From Leucobacter ruminantium (lineage in GTDB: Bacteria; Actinomycetota; Actinomycetes; Actinomycetales; Microbacteriaceae): a stretch of 64,000 nt of DNA. Shown in pieces: positions 16,654 through 25,270 of the stretch (positions are counted from its first letter, which is position 1; every line of letters starts with the position of its first letter). The translations under genes and the position numbers were made by a program. The stretch lies in assembly GCF_017565705.1 (NCBI RefSeq), contig NZ_JAGDYL010000001.1, forward strand, positions 372,001 to 436,000. The letters run 5' to 3'. The notes beneath the pieces were generated by a model, which was not told the origin of the DNA, made no database searches, and was given only the letters and a program-made list of their open reading frames with translations.

Positions 16654-18072
16654 TCACACCTCGGGGGTGATACCCGCGAGAGTGGCGGGCTTGAGCAGCT
16701 CGTCGAGGGTCGCCTGGTCGAGCAGCCCGCGAGAGACGACGAGTTCCGAGACCTTTGCGTTGGTCGCGAGCGCCTCCTTCGCGAGCTTCGCGGCCTCGGC
16801 GTAGCCGATAACGGGTGCGAGCGCCGTGATCACGGTCACCGAGCGCGCGACCATGTCCTCGAGGCGCGCCTCGTTCGCGGTGATCCCGTCGACGCAGTTG
16901 ACGCGGAACGTCTGGCATGCGCGCTCGAGCCAGGTGATCGACTGGAACAGCGAGTGCGCGATGATCGGCTCGAAGGCGTTGAGCTGCAGCTGACCCGCCT
17001 CCACCGCCATCGACACCGTCACGTCGGCGCCCGCCACCGAATAGGCCACCTGCGACACCGCCTCAGGGATCACCGGGTTCACCTTGCCCGGCATGATGGA
17101 CGACCCCGCCTGGCGCGCAGGCAGGTTGATCTCTCCGAGGCCGGCCTGCGGGCCGGACGAGAGCAGTCGCAGGTCGTTCGCGATCTTCGAGAGCTTCAGG
17201 GCCGAGCGCTTGAGCGCGCCCGAGAAGGTGATGAAGACCCCCGTGTCGCTGGTCGACTCGACGAGGTCTCCCGCCGTGACGAGCTCGAGGCCGGTGATCT
17301 CCCGCAGGTGCTTGATCACCGCCTCCTTGTAGCCGCGGGGCGCGTTGATGCCCGTGCCGATCGCCGTGGCGCCCATGTTCACCTCGCCGAGCAGCGATAC
17401 CGCCTCGCGCAGCCGCTCGACGTCCTCGCGCAGGGTCACGGCGAAGGCGTTGAACTCCTGGCCGAGGGTCATCGGCACCGCATCCTGCATCTGCGTGCGA
17501 CCGACCTTGATGATGTGCGCGAACTCGCGCCCCTTCGCGGCGAACGAGGCGGCGAGCAGCTCGAGCTGCTCGAGCAGGCTGCCGAGCGAGAACGCGAGCG
17601 CGATCTTGATCGCGGTGGGGTAGGTGTCGTTCGTCGACTGGCTGTGGTTCGTATGATCGTTGGGGTGGATGAAGGCGTAGTCGCCCTTCTGGCGGCCCGC
17701 GAGCTCGAGTGCCCGGTTCGTGATGACCTCGTTCGCGTTCATGTTGGTCGAGGTGCCGGCGCCGCCCTGCACGACACCCACGACGAACTGCTCGTGCAGC
17801 AGGCCGGTCTTGATCTCCTCGCACGCGCGGTCGATGAGGGTGGCGCGCTGCTCGTCGAGCGCCCCGATCTCGAGGTTCGCGCGCGCAGCCGCCTGCTTCA
17901 CGCAGGCGAACGCCCGGATGAAGTCGGGGTACACCGAGATCGGGCGCCTGGCGATCGGGAAGTTCTCGTGCGCTCGGGCCGTGTGCACGCCCCAGTAGGC
18001 GGAGGCCGGGATCTCGAGGCTGCCCAGCGAATCGGTCTCGGTGCGGGTCTGTGCTGATGTGAAGTCGCTCAA
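16654..18072 (-). CDS. aspA: Aspartate ammonia-lyase
   Basis: A 472-residue cytoplasmic tetrameric lyase converting L-aspartate to fumarate and ammonia. Signatures: SQSTNDTYPTAIKIAL, GRTQMQDAVPMTLGQEF, TGINAPRGY and the fumarase/aspartase signature GSSIMPGKVNPVIPE with the catalytic Ser loop. The start is most likely TTG 18072, preceded at 8 nt by GGGAGAGC and giving family-like length; ATG 18141 would add 23 basic residues. It converges on the DUF6457 remnant, 6 bp apart. Confidence 0.93.
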   Translation of the reverse strand: MSDFTSAQTRTETDSLGSLEIPASAYWGVHTARAHENFPIARRPISVYPDFIRAFACVKQAAARANLEIGALDEQRATLIDRACEEIKTGLLHEQFVVGVVQGGAGTSTNMNANEVITNRALELAGRQKGDYAFIHPNDHTNHSQSTNDTYPTAIKIALAFSLGSLLEQLELLAASFAAKGREFAHIIKVGRTQMQDAVPMTLGQEFNAFAVTLREDVERLREAVSLLGEVNMGATAIGTGINAPRGYKEAVIKHLREITGLELVTAGDLVESTSDTGVFITFSGALKRSALKLSKIANDLRLLSSGPQAGLGEINLPARQAGSSIMPGKVNPVIPEAVSQVAYSVAGADVTVSMAVEAGQLQLNAFEPIIAHSLFQSITWLERACQTFRVNCVDGITANEARLEDMVARSVTVITALAPVIGYAEAAKLAKEALATNAKVSELVVSRGLLDQATLDELLKPATLAGITPEV

Positions 18073-18198
18073 CGGTATCTGCTCTCCCGGATCGTGCGAA
18101 CGCGGTCGGCTCCGCGCGGACGCCTCAAGACTACTCCGCACCCTTCGCCGCCCGAGGGACCGACGAGCGCGCCCGGGGTCGGCCGGCGACCGGCCGGC

Positions 18199-19677
18199 TC
18201 ACCGGGGCCTGCGATCTCGCGACGATCCCTCGCCGTCGTCCTCGTACTCGTCGGTGAAGGCCTCATCCGCAATGCCGCCCACGGGGATCGCGCCCGTCGC
18301 GGCGCCCGATCCCTCCTGCGGCACCGACTCGCCCGCACCGATCGCGGCGCCTCCGCGGCGCAGCACCGAGATCGGCGCGGTCAACGTCTCGCTCTGCCGT
18401 CCGGGATCGTCGCCGAGCCCCGGTCGGCCGGCGTGCGTCACCGTGAAGCGCAGGCCGCGATCCCTGTGGAAGCGCAGTCTGCGCTCGGTGAAGAGCCATC
18501 CCATGCCGATCGCGAAGGCCGCGAAGCCGCCGATGGCACTGATGACGAGGGTCGAGCGCGGTCCGAGCGCGTCCGCTGCCATGCCGACGAGCGGCGCGCC
18601 GATCGGGGTGCCGCCCATGAGCACCGCCACGTAGAGCGCGAGCACTCGCCCGCGCACCGCCGGGTCGGAGGTGGTCTGCACGAAGCCGTTCGCCGTCGTG
18701 AGCATCGTGGAGGTCGCGAGCCCGAAGAAGATGAGCAGCGCGGCGAACGACCAGAAGGTGGGCGCGAGGGCCGCGCCGAGGCTCACGACACCGATCCCTC
18801 CCACCGCGACGATCACGACCCGCATGCGCGCCGCGGGCCGCCGCGCCGCCAGGAGGGCGCCGGTGAGGGATCCGATCGCGAGCACCGAGGAGAGCAGGCC
18901 GTAGTCGCTCGCGCCGCGCCCGAACTCGACGGCCATGGTCGACGAGATCACCGGGAAGTTCATGCTGAGCGCGCCGACGATGAACACCATCACGAAGATC
19001 ACGAGGAGGTCATGGCGGCTGCGTACATACCGGAATCCGGCGGAGAGGGCGCGCAACTGCGATTCGGGCGGGCCGCTCGGCATCGGCGCCGGGCGGGCGG
19101 AGATGAGCAGCAGCGCGCCGAGCACCGCGAGGAACGAGGCGGCGTTGATGAGGAACACCCAGCCCGAGCCGACGAGCGCGATGAGCACGCCCGCGACGGC
19201 CGGGCCGACCAGTCGTGCCGAGTTGAAGGAGGCGGAGTTGAGCGCGACGGCGTTCGACAGCTGCGCCGGCCCCACGAGGTCGGAGACGAAGGCCTGCCGC
19301 GACGTGGTGTCGAATGCGTTGACGACCCCGAGGGCGAGCGCGAAGCCGTAGAGGTGCCAGAGCTGGGCAGCGCCCGTGACGAGCAGCAGACCGAGGCCCG
19401 CCGCGAGCAGCATGAGCAGGCTCTGCGTCACGAGCAGCACCCTGCGCCGGTCGAAGCGGTCGGCCACGGCTCCGCTGAACGGCACGAGCAGCAGCTGCGG
19501 GCCGAACTGCAGCGCCATGGTCGCGCCGACAGCGGCGGCGTTGGTGTCGGTGAGTTCGGTGAGCACCACCCAGTTCTGGGTGGTGGCCTGCATCCATGCG
19601 CCGATGTTCGAGATGAGCGCGCCGCCGAACCAGATGCGGTAGTCGCGCACCGAGAGGGATCGGAACATGTTCGCCAC
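18199..19677 (-). CDS. MFS transporter, EntS-like exporter
   Basis: A 492-residue 12-helix transporter of the DHA3/EntS-like group. The first helix region reads RIWFGGALISNIGAWMQ and the loop 2-3 motif is GAVADRFDRRRVLLV. A hydrophilic tail of about 80 residues (from HRDRGLRF, ending DDGEGSSRDRRPR) follows the last helix and is probably disordered. Substrate not inferable. The start is GTG 19677 with AAGGAGG 11 nt upstream; ATG 19668 is the alternative. It is 32 bp downstream of htpX and may be co-transcribed. Confidence 0.87.
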   Translation of the reverse strand: MANMFRSLSVRDYRIWFGGALISNIGAWMQATTQNWVVLTELTDTNAAAVGATMALQFGPQLLLVPFSGAVADRFDRRRVLLVTQSLLMLLAAGLGLLLVTGAAQLWHLYGFALALGVVNAFDTTSRQAFVSDLVGPAQLSNAVALNSASFNSARLVGPAVAGVLIALVGSGWVFLINAASFLAVLGALLLISARPAPMPSGPPESQLRALSAGFRYVRSRHDLLVIFVMVFIVGALSMNFPVISSTMAVEFGRGASDYGLLSSVLAIGSLTGALLAARRPAARMRVVIVAVGGIGVVSLGAALAPTFWSFAALLIFFGLATSTMLTTANGFVQTTSDPAVRGRVLALYVAVLMGGTPIGAPLVGMAADALGPRSTLVISAIGGFAAFAIGMGWLFTERRLRFHRDRGLRFTVTHAGRPGLGDDPGRQSETLTAPISVLRRGGAAIGAGESVPQEGSGAATGAIPVGGIADEAFTDEYEDDGEGSSRDRRPR

Positions 19678-19709
19678 GACGCGGGCAGCCTCCTTCAGAA
19701 GTCAGACGG

Positions 19710-20585
19710 TCAGAACTTGCCGCCGATATCGAGCAGACGGCGGATGCGATCGGGAATCGGAGGATGCGTCGCGAAGAGGCGCTGCACCACGCCCGGCTTG
19801 AGCGGGTCGGCGATCCAGAGGTGCGCCATGCTCGACTGCTGCTTCTGCAGCGGGCGGCCGTACTCCGACAGCTTGTGCAGGGCGCTCGCGAGCGCCTCGG
19901 GGTGTCGTGTGGTGAGCGCGCCGGTCGCATCGGCCAGGTACTCTCGCTGACGCGAGACGGCGAGCTGCACGACCGTCGCGATGAGCGGGGCGATGAGCAT
20001 CGCGACCAGCCCGAAGATCAGCACGACCGGGTTGCCGTTGCTGTTATTGCTGCGGCCGAAGAAGGCCATGCGCACGAGCACGTCGGAGATCATGCCGACG
20101 GCGACGACGAGGCCGTAGACGATCATCGACACCCGGATGTCGTAGTTGCGCACGTGCCCCAGCTCGTGCGCCATGACCCCCTCGAGCTCGGAGTCGGTCA
20201 TGATGTCGAGCAGACCGGTCGTCGCCGCGACCATCGCGTGCTCGGGATCCCGCCCCGTCGCGAAGGCGTTGGGCGCCGGGTCGTGCACGATGTAGACCTC
20301 GGGCATCGGCGTCCCCGTGGTGATCGAGAGGTTCTCGACGATGCGGTAGAGGCGCGGGTTGTCGGCCTCGGTGATGCGCTGTGCCCCGCTCATGCCGATG
20401 GCCTGGCGACCCGCCGCGAAGTATTGGATCACCGCGTAACCCACGGCGCACACGACCACCGCGATGACGATGCCCGGCGAGTTGTAGATGTACGACGCGA
20501 GCCAGCCGAGACCGCCGACGATGGCGATGAACAGCAGGATGATGAGGAAGCTGTTGACCTTGTTGCGGCGTATGGCGCTGTACAC
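19710..20585 (-). CDS. htpX: HtpX-type M48 zinc metalloprotease
   Basis: A 291-residue membrane protease degrading damaged membrane proteins. Two N-terminal helices (about 12-32, 38-58); the zinc motif HELGH at 140-144 with catalytic Glu141; further helices about 152-175 and 187-212; a third zinc ligand in REYLADATGA. Downstream of lemA by 12 bp, a pairing widely conserved in bacteria. Expected to be envelope-stress related. Confidence 0.95.
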   Translation of the reverse strand: MYSAIRRNKVNSFLIILLFIAIVGGLGWLASYIYNSPGIVIAVVVCAVGYAVIQYFAAGRQAIGMSGAQRITEADNPRLYRIVENLSITTGTPMPEVYIVHDPAPNAFATGRDPEHAMVAATTGLLDIMTDSELEGVMAHELGHVRNYDIRVSMIVYGLVVAVGMISDVLVRMAFFGRSNNSNGNPVVLIFGLVAMLIAPLIATVVQLAVSRQREYLADATGALTTRHPEALASALHKLSEYGRPLQKQQSSMAHLWIADPLKPGVVQRLFATHPPIPDRIRRLLDIGGKF

Positions 20586-20597
20586 GGCCCTCCCCTG

Positions 20598-21167
20598 CTA
20601 GAACTGGATGCGCGGCGGCTCCGAGATCGAGGCGACGTTCTCAACCTCGAAGAACTCGCGCTCCGTGAAGCCCATGCCCCGCGCGAAAATGGTGTTCGGG
20701 AAGATCTGGATCTTCGTGTTGTACTCGCGCACGCCACCGTTGTAGAAGCGGCGCGAGGCCTGGATCTTGTTCTCGGTGTCGACGAGTTCGCCCTGCAGCT
20801 GCAGGAAGTTCTGGCTCGCCTGCAGCTGCGGGTAGGCCTCGGCGACCGCGAAGATGCTCTTGAGAGCCTGCTGCATGTGGTTCTCGGCGAGCGACGCCTC
20901 GGCGGGGCTCTCGGCGGAGATGGTCTCGGCGCGTGCCTTCGTCACCGCGTCGAAGACGCCCTTCTCGTGCGCCGCGTAGCCCTTGACCGATTCCACCAGG
21001 CTCGGAATGAGATCGGCGCGGCGCTTGAGCTGCACCGTGATATCGCTCCACGCCTCGTCGACGCGCACACGCAGCGTGACGAGCGAGTTGTACGTGATCC
21101 AGACGTAGCCGACCAGCAGCACGAGAACACCGACCACGATGAGCGTGGCAATCAATCCACCAGACAT
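20598..21167 (-). CDS. lemA: LemA family membrane-anchored protein
   Basis: A 189-residue protein with one N-terminal helix (about 5-26) and an extracytoplasmic four-helix bundle. Family motifs: YNSLVTLRVRVDEAWSDI, LKRRADLIPSLVESVKGY, and REYNTKIQIFPNTIFA near the end. Function is not settled; co-occurrence with HtpX suggests a role in membrane quality control. First gene of the lemA-htpX unit, with the tRNA gene on the opposite strand just upstream. Confidence 0.93.
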   Translation of the reverse strand: MSGGLIATLIVVGVLVLLVGYVWITYNSLVTLRVRVDEAWSDITVQLKRRADLIPSLVESVKGYAAHEKGVFDAVTKARAETISAESPAEASLAENHMQQALKSIFAVAEAYPQLQASQNFLQLQGELVDTENKIQASRRFYNGGVREYNTKIQIFPNTIFARGMGFTEREFFEVENVASISEPPRIQF

Positions 21168-21293
21168 GCCTGCATCCTATCCGTCCAGTCCATGAATCCC
21201 CTGTGTCGGCAGGGATCCCTCGGGGGATTACGGCAGGGATCCCTCGCTGCCGCACGATCATGGTCTCGGTGGCGGCGTGGGAGGATGGACTCA

Positions 21294-21367
21294 CCCCCCA
21301 TAGCCCAACCGGCAGAGGCAGCCGACTTAAAATCGGCACAGTCAGGGTTCGAATCCCTGTGGGGGGA
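21294..21367 (+). tRNA. tRNA with anticodon UAA (nominal Leu) and a short, class I variable arm
   Basis: The cloverleaf can be drawn fully: acceptor CCCCCCA (21294-21300) with TGGGGGG (21360-21366), discriminator A73, D arm from 21303 with GG in the loop, anticodon stem GCCGA/TCGGC (21321-21325, 21333-21337), loop CTTAAAA with anticodon TAA at 21328-21330, variable region ACAGT (5 nt) and T arm CAGGG-TTCGAAT-CCCTG. No CCA is encoded. Bacterial tRNA-Leu normally has a long class II variable arm, which is missing here, so amino-acid identity is uncertain. One D-stem pair (13-22) is C-A. Confidence 0.85.
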
Positions 21368-21660
21368 CTTCACGACCCATCATCGGAGCAGCTCAGGATA
21401 GCGATCGCAGCCCGGGAGGTCGAAGAACCGGAAAAACGACCTCCTGAGCTGCGATCCACTGCGCGAGCTGAAAAGGAGGTGCGCGGGCAGGAGAGATCTG
21501 CCGGAGAGCTGCGGGCGAGCGGGAAATAGTAGGCCCCGCCGTCGGGCAGAACGGCGGGGCCTACGGTCGGTGGGCCGCCCCCTTCGACAGGCTCAGGGGC
21601 GGTGGGGCGGGCGGGAGGGGTCCCTGTTCCAGTTCCTCCCGGCGCGCCCGATGAGCGCGG
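21368..21660. other. Gene-free stretch with structured elements after the tRNA
   Basis: 293 bp without a convincing gene. A nested hairpin occupies 21388-21452: outer arms GCAGCTCA/TGAGCTGC and inner arms GGAGGTCG (21415-21422)/CGACCTCC (21437-21444). A second hairpin at 21529-21564 is listed separately. A CCCTTCGACAGGCTCAGGGGC palindrome-like element (about 21580-21600) resembles interspersed repeats of Micrococcales. Could hold a small RNA or tRNA 3' processing structure. Confidence 0.45.
21529..21564. terminator. Terminator between tRNA region and pckG
   Basis: GTAGGCCCCGCCGT (21529-21542) and ACGGCGGGGCCTAC (21551-21564) form a perfect 14-bp stem with an 8-nt loop, downstream of pckG (minus) and of the tRNA (plus). 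Confidence 0.8.
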
Positions 21661-23502
21661 TTACGCGCCCAGGCGGGCTCGGAGCGCGGCGAGCTGCTCG
21701 CGCAGCGCGGCGGGCACGCGGTCGCCGAACTGCGCGAAGAACTCCTCGGTGAGGTCGGCCTCGGCGAGCCACGACTCGGCGTCGATCGAGAACAGCTCCT
21801 CGAGGTCGGCGGCGGGGACATCGATGCCGTCGAGGTTCAGCTCGCCCTCGGCGGGCACAGTGCCGATCGGGGTCTCGCGACCGGTGCGCTCGCCCTCGAC
21901 GCTGCGGATGATCCAGTCGATCACGCGCGAGTTCTCACCGAAGCCCGGCCACAGGAAGCGACCGTCGGATCCCTTGCGGAACCAGTTGACCTGGAAGATC
22001 TTCGGAGCCTTGTCGCCGAGCTTCTCCCCCATCTCGAGCCAGTGGCCCCAGTAGTCGGCCATGTTGTAACCGCAGAAGGGCAGCATCGCGAAGGGATCCC
22101 GGCGCAGTTCGCCGACGGTGCCCTCCTGGGCGGCGGTCTTCTCCGACGAGACGGTCGCGCCGACGAAGACGCCGTGCTCCCAGCTCAGGGAACGGGCGAC
22201 GAGCGGCACGTTCGTGGCCCGGCGTCCGCCGAAGAGGATCGCGTCGACGGGCACGCCGTCCTGCTCGTACCAGTCGGCTGCGAGGGTCGGGGTCTGCTGG
22301 ATGGGCACCGTGAAGCGCGAGTTCGGGTGCGCGGCGGGGCGGTCGGCGTCGGGCGTCCAGTCGTTGCCCTGCCAGTCGACGAGGTGCGCGGGCACCTCGT
22401 CGGTCTTGCCCTCCCACCACACGTCGCCGTCGTCGGTCAGCGCGACGTTCGTGTAGATGGTGTTGCCCCACAGGGTCTCCATCGCCACAGGGTTGGTGGA
22501 CTCGCCGGTGCCCGGTGCGACGCCGAAGAAGCCGGCCTCGGGGTTGATCGCGTAGAGACGCCCGTCCTGGCCGGGACGCAGCCAGGCGATGTCGTCGCCG
22601 ATCGTCTCGACCTTCCAGCCGGGGATGGTGGGCTGGAGCATGGCAAGGTTGGTCTTGCCGCAGGCCGAGGGGAACGCTGCGGTCAGGTGGTAGGCCTTGC
22701 CGGTCTCGGTGTTGGTGAGCTTGAGGAGCAGCATGTGCTCGGCGAGCCAGCCCTCCTTGCGTCCCATCACCGAGGCGATGCGCAACGCGAAGCACTTCTT
22801 CGACAGCAGCGCGTTGCCGCCGTAGCCCGAGCCGAAGGACCACACCTCGAGGGTCTCCGGGAAGTGCGTGATGTACTTCAGGTCGTTGCAGGGCCACGCG
22901 GTGTCTTCCTGGCCGTATTCGAGGGGCGCGCCCACCGAGTGCACCGTGCGCACCCACTCACGGCCGGGCTCGATGCCGTCGAGCGCCGCCTGACCCATGC
23001 GGGTCATGATGCGCATGCTGAGCACGGCGTAGGGCGAGTCGGTGATCTCGATGCCGAGCTGGGTGATGGCGCCCCCGACCGGGCCCATCGAGAACGGCAC
23101 GACGTACATCGTGCGGCCGCGCATCACGCCGTCGAAGAGCGGCATCAGCTCGGCCTTCATCTCGGCCGGATCCCTCCAGTTGTTGGTGGGGCCGGCGTCC
23201 GCCTCGTTCTCCGAGCAGATGAAGGTGCGATCCTCGACGCGGGCGACATCGGCCGGGTGCGAGCGGGCGAGGAAGCTGCCGGGGCGGAGATCCTTGTTGA
23301 GAGGGATCAGCGAGCCCGCCTCGACCATCTCGGTCGTGATGCGGCTCCACTCGTCCTGCGACCCGTCGCACCAGACGACGGCATCGGGCTTCGTGAGCTC
23401 GGCGACCTCGGTCACCCACTCCAGAACCTCGGGGTTGCTCGTCGTGGCCTCTGCACGGACGAGATCGGCGATCGTCTGGTCGAGAACTGCTGCGGTGCTC
23501 AT
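21661..23502 (-). CDS. pckG: Phosphoenolpyruvate carboxykinase (GTP)
   Basis: A 613-residue cytoplasmic enzyme interconverting oxaloacetate + GTP and PEP + CO2 + GDP, the gluconeogenic entry step. Seen: the GTP-type kinase-1a P-loop [12 protein letters not shown] (about 277-288), [10 protein letters not shown], the GTP-form loop [13 protein letters not shown], and the PEP-binding [10 protein letters not shown] region. Length fits the GTP class (about 600). The start is ATG 23502 with CGAGGAGC upstream. Divergent from a RamB-like regulator; the shared spacer has several palindromes. Confidence 0.96.
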   Translation of the reverse strand: MSTAAVLDQTIADLVRAEATTSNPEVLEWVTEVAELTKPDAVVWCDGSQDEWSRITTEMVEAGSLIPLNKDLRPGSFLARSHPADVARVEDRTFICSENEADAGPTNNWRDPAEMKAELMPLFDGVMRGRTMYVVPFSMGPVGGAITQLGIEITDSPYAVLSMRIMTRMGQAALDGIEPGREWVRTVHSVGAPLEYGQEDTAWPCNDLKYITHFPETLEVWSFGSGYGGNALLSKKCFALRIASVMGRKEGWLAEHMLLLKLTNTETGKAYHLTAAFPSACGKTNLAMLQPTIPGWKVETIGDDIAWLRPGQDGRLYAINPEAGFFGVAPGTGESTNPVAMETLWGNTIYTNVALTDDGDVWWEGKTDEVPAHLVDWQGNDWTPDADRPAAHPNSRFTVPIQQTPTLAADWYEQDGVPVDAILFGGRRATNVPLVARSLSWEHGVFVGATVSSEKTAAQEGTVGELRRDPFAMLPFCGYNMADYWGHWLEMGEKLGDKAPKIFQVNWFRKGSDGRFLWPGFGENSRVIDWIIRSVEGERTGRETPIGTVPAEGELNLDGIDVPAADLEELFSIDAESWLAEADLTEEFFAQFGDRVPAALREQLAALRARLGA

Positions 23503-23632
23503 GTCGGTGATGCTCCTCGGGTGAAACACAGGTGAAGATTTCGTCTTCTGCCATCCATCTTGCGGTCCGTTTTTGACAGCGGAAGGCGATTTGAGATGTA
23601 AAGATTTGATCTTTTTGACGTATAGTCAAAAT
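23503..23632. promoter_or_regulatory. pckG / RamB-like divergent promoter with palindromic operators
   Basis: Three inverted repeats in 130 bp: GAAGATTTCGTCTTC (23534-23548), AAAGATTTGATCTTT (23600-23614) and TTTTGAC-gtata-GTCAAAA (23613-23631). The last encloses the -10-like TATAGT (23621-23626) and ends 1 nt before the regulator's ATG, so its occupancy should block that promoter (autorepression, inference). The region is AT-rich relative to the genome. Confidence 0.68.
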
Positions 23633-25102
23633 ATGGCCCCTGAATCGACCCCCGCACTCAGCGCAGCCGAACTCGACCGCCTGCTGATCGGCAAGCGCCT
23701 GCGTCACTTCCGCACGAACGCCGGGCTCACCCTCGACCAGCTCGGCGAGCGGGTCGGCGTCGTCGCCAGCCAGCTCTCCCTCATCGAGAACGGGCGCCGC
23801 GAGCCCAAGCTCGGACTGCTGCAGGCGATCGCTCGCGAACTCGAGCTGGATCCCTCGGAGCTGCTGAAGCCCGAACCCCCGGACCACCGCAGCGCTCTCG
23901 AGATCGAACTCGAACGGGCGCAGAGCGCCCCGGCCTACACCCGACTCAAGCTTCCCCACGTGCGCGCACCGCGCACCCTGAGCGACGACACCCTCGAAGC
24001 CCTCGTCGGCCTGCACCGCGAGCTCGCGCGCCGCTCCCGCGCGGCCGCCGCGACCTCCGAGGAGGCGAGACGGGCCAACACCGCCATCCGATTGAAGATG
24101 CGCGAGCGCGACAACTACATCCACGAGATCGAGCTCATCGCCTCCGACCTCATGCGCCGCATCGGGCACACCGCCGGCGCGGTCACCCACCGCGAGGTCG
24201 CCGTGCTCGCCGAACTGCTCGGCTTCACCCTCATCTTCGTCGACGATCTGCCTTCGAACACGCGGAGCATCACCGACCTCGCGAACGGTCGCATCTACCT
24301 GCCTCCGGCGTCCATCCCCGGCGGGCACGGGCTGCGATCCCTCGCTCTCCAGGCCATGGCCCACCGCGTCCTCGGGCACCAGGAGCCTGCGAGCTATGCC
24401 GAGTTCCTGGAGCAGAGGATGCAGATCAACTACTTCGCCGCAGCCTGTCTCATCCCGGAGGCGCGAGCCGTCGAGTTCCTGCAGCAGGCCAAGCGCAACC
24501 GCAACCTCGCGATCGAGGATCTGCGCGACGCCTTCGGCGTGACGCACGAGGCCGCGGCGCACCGCTTCACGAACCTGGCCACGCGCCACCTCGATCTGCG
24601 CGTGCACCATTACCGCGCCGACGGCGAGGGCGTGCTCGTGCGCGGATACGAGAACGACGGGCTCCCCTTCCCCTCCGACTCGTCCGGTTCGATCGAGGGC
24701 GAGGTGCTCTGTCACAAGTGGGGCGGCCGCACCGCCTTCGACCGGACGAACCGCACGAGCGAGTTCTACCAGTACACCGACACTCCTGTCGGTACCTTCT
24801 GGTCGAGCGTGCAGACGGGCGACGCCGAACTCGGCCCCTTCGCGATCTCATGCGGCGTGCCATTCGACGACGCGCGCTGGTTCCGCGGCCGCGACACGCA
24901 GGTGCGCGCGGTCTCCACCTGCCCCGACCCCACCTGCTGCCGCACCCCGAGCCGCGCGCTGCTCGAACGGTGGAAGGGCAAGGCGTGGCCGAGCGCCCGC
25001 ATGCACGCGCACGTGCTCGCCCCGCTGCCGACCGGCACCTTCCCCGGTGTCGACGACACGGAGATGTACGCCTTCCTCAGCAGGCATGCGCCGGAAAGTT
25101 GA
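23633..25102 (+). CDS. RamB-like short-chain acyl regulator (XRE HTH + ImmA/IrrE-type domain)
   Basis: A 489-residue transcription factor. XRE helix-turn-helix at residues 18-72 (GLTLDQLGERVGVVASQLS followed by LIENGRREPKL); a central IrrE/ImmA-like domain whose metalloprotease helix is degenerate (AMAHRVLGHQE); and a C-terminal MmyB/ScfR-like region with Cys cluster CPDPTCC. The layout matches corynebacterial RamB and mycobacterial homologues that control acetate/propionate metabolism. The ATG at 23633 is 6 nt after a -10-like TATAGT, implying a leaderless mRNA. Divergence from pckG suggests control of gluconeogenesis on acetate or fatty acids (inference). Confidence 0.88.
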   Translation: MAPESTPALSAAELDRLLIGKRLRHFRTNAGLTLDQLGERVGVVASQLSLIENGRREPKLGLLQAIARELELDPSELLKPEPPDHRSALEIELERAQSAPAYTRLKLPHVRAPRTLSDDTLEALVGLHRELARRSRAAAATSEEARRANTAIRLKMRERDNYIHEIELIASDLMRRIGHTAGAVTHREVAVLAELLGFTLIFVDDLPSNTRSITDLANGRIYLPPASIPGGHGLRSLALQAMAHRVLGHQEPASYAEFLEQRMQINYFAAACLIPEARAVEFLQQAKRNRNLAIEDLRDAFGVTHEAAAHRFTNLATRHLDLRVHHYRADGEGVLVRGYENDGLPFPSDSSGSIEGEVLCHKWGGRTAFDRTNRTSEFYQYTDTPVGTFWSSVQTGDAELGPFAISCGVPFDDARWFRGRDTQVRAVSTCPDPTCCRTPSRALLERWKGKAWPSARMHAHVLAPLPTGTFPGVDDTEMYAFLSRHAPES

Positions 25103-25216
25103 TGCGAGAAGCGCCAGCTTCTCGCCTTTCCGGCGCGGCGCCCACAGGCGCCGGAGGCTTAGGGAGAAACGCGCCAGCGTTTCTCTGCCGCAGGCGCGGC
25201 GCCCACAGGCGCCGGA
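25103..25216. repeat. Two REP-like palindromic units in tandem
   Basis: Two units of about 56 bp: each has a hairpin with core GAGAA-GCGCCAGC-TTCTC or GAGAAACGCGCCAGCGTTTCTC, followed by the identical block CGCGGCGCCCACAGGCGCCGGA (ending at 25155 and 25216). The block itself is palindromic (GGCGCC...GGCGCC). Noncoding; typical of interspersed REP/BOX-like elements. Confidence 0.7.
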
Positions 25217-25270
25217 TTTGAGTAGTCGTTACCCAGTGCCGGGCACCACTGCGAACCATAGACTCGCCCC

